A stretch of DNA of 64,000 nt from Colwellia sp. 12G3 (lineage in GTDB: Bacteria > Pseudomonadota > Gammaproteobacteria > Enterobacterales > Alteromonadaceae), in NCBI RefSeq assembly GCF_002836775.1, contig NZ_PJAQ01000066.1, positions 496,001 through 560,000 on the forward strand. Reading direction: 5' to 3'. Shown piece after piece: positions 57,772 to 64,000 of the stretch. Within the stretch, counting starts at the first letter, position 1, and each line of letters opens with the position of its first letter. The notes below the pieces were generated by a model. The model had not been told where the DNA came from. It saw only the letters and a program-made list of their open reading frames with translations, and did not search any database. Made by a program: the position numbers and the translations under genes.

Positions 57772-57870
57772 TATTTGTACCTTATTGAAATAAGTACTAG
57801 GCGAAAGCGCGGAGTTGACGCATGTCAATGAGCACTTTAACGCCGTAATTATAAAAATAAAGTGCCAATA
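57772..57870 (+). repeat. palindromic element P1, copy E (in front of secD)
   Basis: A 99-bp palindrome with GCGCGGAG, TTGAC-GCAT-GTCAA, TGAGCAC. The arms pair through TATTTGTAC/GTGCCAATA at the base and GGCG/CGCC inside. It ends 26 bp before the secD start. Confidence 0.7.
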
Positions 57871-57896
57871 CAGCCGCTCCCAAAAAAGGACACATT

Positions 57897-59744
57897 GTGT
57901 TAAACAAATATCCCTTATGGAAAACACTCATGGTGGCAATGATTGTCGCTTTCGGTGCGCTCTATGCCACACCAAACCTATATGGTGAATCACCCGCTGT
58001 TCAAGTATCAGGTTTACGCGGCGTTGAAGCTAATACAGCTACCCTTGATAGAATCAAAGCACAATTAGAAGAAAGTAATCTGACCTTTGATAGTATTGCT
58101 TTAGAAAATGGTCAAGTATTAACGCGTTTTAAAAATACTGAAGATCAACTAAAAGCTCGTGATGTATTAGATGATAATTTAGGCAAGCAGTTTTCTGTTG
58201 CTTTAAACTTAACGCCTAATACACCACAATGGTTAGCTGCTATTGGCGGTATGCCAATGAAATTAGGCTTAGATTTAAGCGGTGGTGTTAGCTTCTTGAT
58301 GGAAGTGAACATGAAAGAAGCCGTCAATAAAGCTAAAACAGGTATGGTAAGTGATTTTCGTGGTGATTTACGCAATGAAAAAATTCGCTACCGTAGTGTT
58401 AAAGAAGGTAATAATGCTGTTGTCGTCGTTTTCCGTAAAGTTGAAGACTTAGAAGCCGCGCAATTATTACTGAAAAAACGCTATCGTGATTTACTGTTAA
58501 CCACTGATGACGATACGCTAACGCTAACGGCAAAAATGACCGAAGCTAAGCTTAAAGAAATTCGTGAATATGCCTTACAACAAAACATCACCATTATTCG
58601 TAATCGAGTTAATGAGTTAGGTGTTGCTGAGCCGCTGGTTCAACGTCAAGGTAAAAAACATATTGTTATTGAATTACCAGGTGTTCAAGATACCGCGAAA
58701 GCGAAAGAAATTCTGAATGCCACGGCAACTATCGAGTTCAGATTAGTTGATACCGAAGGTGATTTATCAAATGCATTAAACGGCCGCGTACCTGCAAACT
58801 CTATCTTATTAAGAGATAAAGATGGTAAGCCCAGCTTATTGAAAAAACGAGTCATGTTAACCGGCGATCACATCACCGATGCTAAATCAGGCTTTGATGA
58901 GTACTCACGACCACAAGTTAACATTTCACTTGATAGTGCTGGCGGCTCTAAAATGTCAAGTGGCACCAAAAGTAATATTGGTAAGCCGATGGCAACGGTA
59001 TTCATTGAATACAAAGCCACTGATAAAAAAGATGCTGAAGGAAATTTAGTTTTTGAAAAGCATCAAGAAATCATCTCAGTTGCCACGATTCAATCACGTT
59101 TAGGCAAATCTTTCCGTATTACCGGTTCTGGTAGTGCAGCTGAAGCGCATAACCTTGCCTTATTATTACGTGCAGGTGCTTTGATTGCACCAATTGCCAT
59201 TGTAGAAGAGCGTACAGTCGGCCCGACATTAGGTGCTGAAAACGTAAGACTTGGTTTCGAAGCTATTATGATGGGCTTTGGTTTAGTGTTTGTCTTTATG
59301 ATGGTTTATTACCGTGCCTTTGGTGTAGTAGCTAACCTTGCATTAGGCGCTAACTTAGTGTTAATTGTTGGTATTATGTCACTGATACCAGGCGCAACGC
59401 TAACGTTGCCAGGTATGGCTGGTATCGTATTAACGGTTGGTATGGCTGTTGATGCTAACGTACTTATTTTTGAACGTATTCGTGAAGAAATACGTGAAGG
59501 TAAAACGATTCAGCAAGCTATTCATCAAGGTTATGATGCAGCATTTTCAACCATTATTGATGCCAATATCACCACGTTAATTGCCGCGTTAATTCTGTTT
59601 GCAATTGGTACAGGCCCAGTAAAAGGTTTCGCTATCACATTATCTATCGGTATCATTACTTCAATGTTTACCTCTGTTGTAGGTACTCGTGCCGTAGTTA
59701 ATGCTATTTGGGGCGGTAAACGCCTTGATAAGCTTTCGATATAG
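57897..59744 (+). CDS. secD: protein translocase subunit SecD
   Basis: Proton-motive-force-driven subunit that completes protein export through SecYEG. It begins with GTG, seven bases after AAGGA, and has 615 residues. One N-terminal helix (about 8-25), a large periplasmic region (about 120-450, with [20 protein letters not shown]) and five C-terminal helices (about 452-610, with [30 protein letters not shown] and the conserved Asp) are seen. secF follows after 21 bp. Confidence 0.96.
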   Translation: MLNKYPLWKTLMVAMIVAFGALYATPNLYGESPAVQVSGLRGVEANTATLDRIKAQLEESNLTFDSIALENGQVLTRFKNTEDQLKARDVLDDNLGKQFSVALNLTPNTPQWLAAIGGMPMKLGLDLSGGVSFLMEVNMKEAVNKAKTGMVSDFRGDLRNEKIRYRSVKEGNNAVVVVFRKVEDLEAAQLLLKKRYRDLLLTTDDDTLTLTAKMTEAKLKEIREYALQQNITIIRNRVNELGVAEPLVQRQGKKHIVIELPGVQDTAKAKEILNATATIEFRLVDTEGDLSNALNGRVPANSILLRDKDGKPSLLKKRVMLTGDHITDAKSGFDEYSRPQVNISLDSAGGSKMSSGTKSNIGKPMATVFIEYKATDKKDAEGNLVFEKHQEIISVATIQSRLGKSFRITGSGSAAEAHNLALLLRAGALIAPIAIVEERTVGPTLGAENVRLGFEAIMMGFGLVFVFMMVYYRAFGVVANLALGANLVLIVGIMSLIPGATLTLPGMAGIVLTVGMAVDANVLIFERIREEIREGKTIQQAIHQGYDAAFSTIIDANITTLIAALILFAIGTGPVKGFAITLSIGIITSMFTSVVGTRAVVNAIWGGKRLDKLSI

Positions 59745-59765
59745 TAAGGGCAGGAATTTAAATTT

Positions 59766-60713
59766 ATGCAAATTTTACAATTAAAAGAAACTGTCAACTT
59801 TATGAGCTATCGCAAGATAGCCTTGATATTTAGTGCATTATTAATGATTGCTTCAGTTATATCGTTAGCAACCAACAAGTTAAACTTTGGCTTAGACTTT
59901 ACTGGTGGTACGCTAATTGAGGTGGGCTTTCAAGAAGCGGCTGATTTAGAAAAGCTTCGTGAGGTGATGAAAAGCAACGGCTTTGCTGATGCAAAAGTAC
60001 AACTTTACGGTAGTAGCCGCGATGTAGTTATTCGTTTAGGCTTACGTGATGATGTTAAAGCTGAAATGTTAGGTAATGAAGTACTTGATTTATTACAATC
60101 AACTACCGGTCAAACGGTTGATATGCGTCGTATTGAGTTTGTTGGTGCAAGTGTTGGTGATGAATTAGCAGAGCAGGGCGGTTTAGCGATGCTAACTGCA
60201 TTGATTTGTATTTTGGTCTACGTTGCTTTTCGATTTGAATGGCGCTTTGCGGTTGGCTCAGTAGTAGCGTTATTTCATGATGTGTTGTTAACACTAGGCT
60301 TGTTTTCTGTTTTACAACTAGAGTTCGACTTAACAGTACTTGCTGCTGTTTTAGCGGTTATTGGTTATTCACTTAACGATACCATTGTTGTGTCAGACCG
60401 TATTCGTGAGAACTTTAGAAAAATACGCAATAGTGAAGCTGAAGACGTTATTAATATCTCTTTGACGCAAACACTTAGCCGTACTTTTATAACGTCAATT
60501 ACTACCTTATTAGTATTAGCAGCCTTGTTTTTTCAAGGTGGCGCGCTGATTCATGGTTTTGCTACGGCATTATTATTTGGTGTATTTGTTGGTACTTACT
60601 CTTCAATTTATGTGGCTAGTTTAGTGGCATTATCATTAGGTATTTCAAGAGAAGATTTGATACCTGAAGTGATTGAAAAAGAAGGCGAAGATCAAGAAGC
60701 TATGATGCCTTAA
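59766..60713 (+). CDS. secF: protein translocase subunit SecF
   Basis: Partner of SecD. The 315-residue protein has an N-terminal helix (about 17-35), the periplasmic motif NFGLDFTGGTLIEV (about 40-53), RRIEFVGASVGDELAEQGGLAML and five further helices with VIGYSLNDTIVVSDRIREN near 205. A strong terminator follows. Confidence 0.96.
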   Translation: MQILQLKETVNFMSYRKIALIFSALLMIASVISLATNKLNFGLDFTGGTLIEVGFQEAADLEKLREVMKSNGFADAKVQLYGSSRDVVIRLGLRDDVKAEMLGNEVLDLLQSTTGQTVDMRRIEFVGASVGDELAEQGGLAMLTALICILVYVAFRFEWRFAVGSVVALFHDVLLTLGLFSVLQLEFDLTVLAAVLAVIGYSLNDTIVVSDRIRENFRKIRNSEAEDVINISLTQTLSRTFITSITTLLVLAALFFQGGALIHGFATALLFGVFVGTYSSIYVASLVALSLGISREDLIPEVIEKEGEDQEAMMP

Positions 60714-60730
60714 GCATTATTGTTATTAAT

Positions 60731-60768
60731 AAAAAAAACCGAGTAACGAAAGTTACTCGGTTTTTTTT
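60731..60768 (+). terminator. rho-independent terminator after secF
   Basis: A stem AACCGAGTAAC/GTTACTCGGTT with a GAAA loop and eight T residues. Confidence 0.9.
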
Positions 60769-60849
60769 ATTTAACGTGTTTTATTTTATCGGTAAAAAGA
60801 CAAACACTTAACGCGATAAGTGTAAATCATGCAGAGTGACAGCTAACCC

Positions 60850-61173
60850 ATAGCAATTTGATAAAATTTCTTCCCAACTCAGAGCTATAGTCGATGTTCA
60901 ATAACAAGGAAAATTCATTTCGGTTTAGTCACTCTAAATCAAATTAATTTAACGAAGTTAATGGGCATCGAGTAAGTTCCCAAGGGCGAGTACCTAATAA
61001 AAGGTAAAGGCTTACACACATCGTTATTGATTTTGAGAAGGACGCTACATGGATGTAGCTTCTTAGAGAATGCAGGAGCATATTCTCCTGAATAACCATT
61101 CTCATCAATCAATGCCTTATCTCTAAGCCTTTTAATGCTCGCTGAGTGGGAAAGAACTTAATCAACTTGGTAT
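60850..61173. repeat. 324-bp miniature palindromic element, copy 3, with an inserted P3 repeat
   Basis: Same family as 13418-13683: ends ATAGCAATTTGATAAAATTT and AACTTAATCAACTTGGTAT, internal CTCAGAG and GCTGAGTGGG, and the shared stretch TTCGGTTTAGTCA. It is longer because an insertion of about 55 bp (61039-61095, containing GCTAC/GTAGC and GGAG/CTCC hairpins) breaks the central core. The inserted block matches 46918-46984 in inverse. Confidence 0.75.
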
Positions 61174-61536
61174 TAATAGACTTGGAATGAACCTTGCTGT
61201 ATGCTGCACGCCCTTTCATGCTGCCAACATTCTTAATAACGCTGTCAGTATTTGATTAGGGGCTGTTTAACTTTGCTGCTACATTTGCAGCCGTTTATTT
61301 GCTTTTTATTCAAGGCTGAGCAGACGTTTCGTAATGACTCTATTATGGTATGACGAAGTAAAAGTGCCTAATAAAGGTGCTTTGGATTCGTTAACGTACT
61401 TATTGCTCTTCGCTGCGAAGAGTTTACATCGTATAACTAGACTGCATTCCTAGCGCCTTGATCAAAAGCATTTAATGCGAACAATATTTTGAACATTAAA
61501 GGTCAACAGACCCTAATACTTTTTAAAGAGATACAT
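61174..61536 (+). promoter_or_regulatory. long structured leader region of the RhlE-type helicase gene
   Basis: About 360 bp without a gene. Two hairpins are clear: GCTGC/GCAGC (61275-61291) inside GGCTG/CAGCC, and CTCTTCG/CGAAGAG (61406-61422). Long structured leaders are common for cold-inducible DEAD-box helicase mRNAs; that parallel is inference. No definite promoter was assigned. Confidence 0.4.
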
Positions 61537-62937
61537 ATGAGCGATACCCCAACCAATTTTACTGATTTAGGTTTATCTGAAGCATTACTAAAAGCAGTGC
61601 GTGACAAGGGATATGAAACGCCTTCTCCTATCCAGGCACAAGCGATTCCTGCAGTGCTTTCTGGACGCGATATAATGGCTGCAGCACAAACGGGTACTGG
61701 TAAAACGGCAGGGTTTACTTTGCCATTATTACAGCGCCTTTCTAGCAGTACTGGCAACAAGGTTTCATCTAACAACGTAAGAGCGCTGATATTGACGCCT
61801 ACTCGCGAGTTAGCAGCACAAATAAGTGTAAACATTGAAGAGTATGGTAAGTATTTAAACTTACACTCAACCGTTGTTTTTGGTGGTGTTAAAATCAACC
61901 CACAAATGATGCGTCTTCGCCAAGGTGTTGACATACTTGTAGCAACGCCAGGGCGTCTATTAGATTTATACAATCAAAGAGCCGTTAAGTTTAGTCAACT
62001 AGAAGTCTTCATTCTTGATGAAGCTGATCGTATGTTAGATATGGGCTTTATTCGTGATATTAAAAAGTTGATGACTGCTTTGCCAAAAGAACGTCAAAAT
62101 TTACTCTTCTCGGCAACATTTTCACCTGATATTCGTGCCTTAGCTAAAGGTATGGTCAATAATCCATTAGAGATATCAGTTGATGCAGAAAATAGCACTG
62201 CAGAAAAAGTGACTCAATGGTTAACAGCGGTTGATAAAAAGCGCAAACCAGCAGTGTTAACGCATTTAATAAAAGAAAATGATTGGCAACAAGTATTGGT
62301 TTTCACAAAAACCAAACATGGTGCAAACAAGCTTACTAAGCACCTTGAAGCTGAAGGCTTAACTGCCGCGGCGATACACGGTAATAAAAGCCAAGGCGCA
62401 CGTACAAAAGCCCTTGCTGCTTTTAAAGATGGTTCAGTGAAAATATTAGTAGCAACTGATATTGCAGCCCGTGGTATTGATATTGATTTGTTACCACAGG
62501 TTGTTAATTTTGACCTACCTAATGTACCTGAGGATTATGTTCATCGTATTGGTAGAACAGCCCGTGCAGGTAATACCGGACAAGCATTGTCTCTAGTGTG
62601 TGCCGACGAATTAGATTTATTGTGGGGCATTGAACATGTTATTCAGCAACACATCGAACGAAAAGTTATTGAAGAATTTATACCTGCCAATGAGTTAGGT
62701 GAATCCCGTGCTATCAAACCTTTAAAACAAGGTAAGCCACCAAAGTCTGGCAAGCATCAAGAGGCAGGTAAGGGCAGAGTTGAGCACAAAGATGGTCAAC
62801 GTTCTGGTCGTAATGCTAATGGTAACAATACCAGTAGCAATAAAGCAAAACCGGGCAATGATTCTTCTAGACGTAAAAAACCTGAATATGATGGTTCTGG
62901 ACCTAAACCACGCAGAGCAATACGCCCTACAAAATAA
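61537..62937 (+). CDS. rhlE: DEAD-box ATP-dependent RNA helicase, RhlE type
   Basis: The ATG at 61537 (AAAGAG upstream) gives 466 residues; an earlier TTG at 61489 is not supported. All core motifs are present: Q motif [14 protein letters not shown] (about 26-39), [12 protein letters not shown], Ia PTRELAAQ, Ib [31 protein letters not shown] and [13 protein letters not shown] basic, Gly/Asn-rich tail from about 395 is typical of RhlE. It probably remodels RNA during ribosome assembly or decay, useful in the cold. Confidence 0.9.
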   Translation: MSDTPTNFTDLGLSEALLKAVRDKGYETPSPIQAQAIPAVLSGRDIMAAAQTGTGKTAGFTLPLLQRLSSSTGNKVSSNNVRALILTPTRELAAQISVNIEEYGKYLNLHSTVVFGGVKINPQMMRLRQGVDILVATPGRLLDLYNQRAVKFSQLEVFILDEADRMLDMGFIRDIKKLMTALPKERQNLLFSATFSPDIRALAKGMVNNPLEISVDAENSTAEKVTQWLTAVDKKRKPAVLTHLIKENDWQQVLVFTKTKHGANKLTKHLEAEGLTAAAIHGNKSQGARTKALAAFKDGSVKILVATDIAARGIDIDLLPQVVNFDLPNVPEDYVHRIGRTARAGNTGQALSLVCADELDLLWGIEHVIQQHIERKVIEEFIPANELGESRAIKPLKQGKPPKSGKHQEAGKGRVEHKDGQRSGRNANGNNTSSNKAKPGNDSSRRKKPEYDGSGPKPRRAIRPTK

Positions 62938-62973
62938 TGGGTAGAATTGATTTACATAACTGATTCGATTATT

Positions 62974-63021
62974 AAAAAGCCTTATGACGAATAGCTAACA
63001 TTCTTCACAAGGCTTTTTTTT
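62974..63021. terminator. bidirectional terminator between the helicase gene and cobA
   Basis: AAAAAGCCTT at 62974 pairs with AAGGCTTTTT at 63009, with inner GAAT/ATTC pairing, and T runs on both strands. Confidence 0.82.
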
Positions 63022-63063
63022 ATGCTAAATTTTGAGGCTCAACACCTTGAATAAATTAAAATA

Positions 63064-63855
63064 TTATGGAGTTAAGTAACCTAAATTAGTAAGTTGTTCA
63101 CTAGGGAATATACCCACCACATCACCAATAATAATTAAACTTGGGGGTGTTATCTTATGTAAAGCGACTAACTTGGTTAAATTGGCTAATGTACCCTTTA
63201 TCACTTGCTGGTCTTGATGGGTGCCTTTTCGAATCAAGGCCGCTGGTGTATTGGTATCACGACCCGCTTCTATCAGCTGAGCGGTGATGATTGGCAAACT
63301 TTTTATGCCCATGTAAAAAACAATGGTTTGTTCTTTATCATTTAATGCCTGCCAAGGTAGATCTAATGCACCATTATCTTGCACATGACCTGTTATAAAG
63401 GTGCAACTGCGGGCAACTTTTCGATGAGTTAACGGAATGCCAGCATAACTAGTACACGCAGAAGCTGCTGTCATGCCTGGAACTATGTGACAAGCAACGC
63501 CATGACTTAATAAAAATTGAGCTTCTTCAGAGCCTCGACCAAAGACAAAAGGATCTCCTCCTTTTAAACGAACAACTTTTTTACCCAATAAAGCATTATC
63601 AACCAGTAATTGATTAATACCATCTTGTGGAACTCTATGATCTGCTTGTTTTTTTCCTACATATATCTGTTGGCAAGTAATGGGTAGTAGCGCCATTATT
63701 GCTTTACTTACTAATCTATCATAAATAACAACTTCAGCTTGCTTGATAAAGCGATAGGCCTGTAAGGTAAGTAAGTCAGGATCTCCAGGTCCTGAGCCAA
63801 CTAGGGCAACTTCTCCAGCAATAAAGGCTTGTTTTGTGGTGTTCGTATTTTCCAT
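63064..63855 (-). CDS. cobA: uroporphyrinogen-III C-methyltransferase
   Basis: SUMT: methylates uroporphyrinogen III twice to precorrin-2 for siroheme and cobalamin. The 263-residue protein covers only the methyltransferase module, without the CysG N-terminal dehydrogenase/ferrochelatase. Motifs are VALVGSGPGDPDLLTL (about 17-32), VVRLKGGDPFVFGRG (about 93-107), VPGMTAASACTSYAGIPLTHR and the C-terminal PPSLIIIGDVV. GAGAG precedes the ATG. A terminator upstream of it, in minus orientation, marks the end of another minus-strand gene beyond the window. Confidence 0.92.
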   Translation of the reverse strand: MENTNTTKQAFIAGEVALVGSGPGDPDLLTLQAYRFIKQAEVVIYDRLVSKAIMALLPITCQQIYVGKKQADHRVPQDGINQLLVDNALLGKKVVRLKGGDPFVFGRGSEEAQFLLSHGVACHIVPGMTAASACTSYAGIPLTHRKVARSCTFITGHVQDNGALDLPWQALNDKEQTIVFYMGIKSLPIITAQLIEAGRDTNTPAALIRKGTHQDQQVIKGTLANLTKLVALHKITPPSLIIIGDVVGIFPSEQLTNLGYLTP

Positions 63856-63904
63856 GAGCTCTCTTAATTCTATTCTTCTATTGACTACCTAGCTAACCTA
63901 AAGC

Positions 63905-63954
63905 AAAAAAGGCGCCACGTTACCTTTATTTAAAAAGATATCTGTGGCGCCTTT
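63905..63954 (-). terminator. terminator for a minus-strand gene beyond the window
   Basis: GGCGCCAC (63911-63918) pairs with GTGGCGCC (63944-63951). Read on the minus strand it runs into six T residues, so it ends a transcript coming from the right. Confidence 0.75.
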
Positions 63955-63972
63955 AAGTATAGCGTTCAATGT

Positions 63973-64000
63973 ATACCCGTTACTATTAAAAGTGCTCTGA
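63973..64000. repeat. possible left end of another miniature element, cut by the window edge
   Basis: ATACCCGTTACTATTAAAAG starts like the left end of the element at 5994 (ATACCCGTT). Only 28 bases are visible, so this may be chance. Confidence 0.25.

Noticed and set aside
57156..57870. P1 palindromes as integron attC sites
   Set aside because: attC sites also keep structure over sequence, but the core GTTRRRY/RYYYAAC ends are absent and the neighbours are housekeeping genes, with no integrase in the window.
57730..57927. 65-codon minus-strand ORF between yajC and secD
   Set aside because: It covers P1 copy E and the secD start; the repeat explains the sequence better.
61503..61973. 156-codon minus-strand ORF inside the helicase gene
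   Set aside because: Antisense frame of a well-supported DEAD-box gene; no start signal or family resemblance.

Overview
The window is chromosomal core DNA of an AT-rich marine gammaproteobacterium, best matched by Colwellia or a close relative in the Alteromonadales. This rests on remembered protein families and gene order (tmcA; ftsB-ispD-ispF-truD-surE-pcm-yqaA-nlpD-rpoS; nqrABCDEF-apbE-nqrM; dxs-ispA-xseB; pomAB; metA-metH; radA/PilZ; serB/smp; queA-tgt-yajC-secD-secF); no search was run. Sodium use is prominent: a complete Na+-translocating NADH:quinone reductase with both maturation factors, and PomA/PomB sodium stator genes. I see no prophage, CRISPR array, integron, complete transposon or toxin-antitoxin pair.

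Layout. 1-5946: the 3' part of tmcA, two small minus-strand genes divergent from an ABC exporter pair with a perfect Fur-box-like palindrome between them, a FabH-like ketosynthase and an unknown protein. 5994-13102: a miniature repeat element, then the ftsB to rpoS cluster. 13103-21739: a long intergenic region with a second repeat element, the nqr operon, apbE and nqrM. 21766-28475: isoprenoid genes (minus strand), pomAB and thiI. 28485-37100: panE, a VanZ-like gene, yajQ, a SYLF lipoprotein, metA (MetJ boxes over its promoter), metH and hpf. 37423-46862: a dipeptidyl peptidase IV-like enzyme, radA, a two-PilZ-domain protein, serB, smp and a TatD-family nuclease. 46918-54560: argS, prfC, a small unknown gene, rimI, holD, tRNA-Trp and aceK. 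54746-64000: queA, tgt, yajC, secD, secF, a third repeat element, an RhlE-type helicase, cobA and the edge of what may be another repeat.

The most unusual content is between the genes. Six roughly 80-105 bp imperfect palindromes (20009-20088, 47021-47125, 48894-48997, 57156-57259, 57642-57725, 57772-57870) share two short conserved boxes, GCRCGGAG and TGAGYAC, around a 5-bp hairpin stem. The stem sequence changes between copies but pairing is kept, and the outer arms largely differ between copies (two are related) while pairing within each copy. The boxes read one way in front of genes (argS, yajC, secD) and the other way behind genes (argS, yajC, nqrF), so argS and yajC are each bracketed by an inverted pair. 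A structurally similar but sequence-distinct palindrome follows prfC. The 264-324 bp elements at 5994, 13418 and 60850 also combine a conserved core with variable complementary ends. This looks like a set of structure-conserved intergenic repeats; whether they are mobile, regulatory or both cannot be settled from one window.
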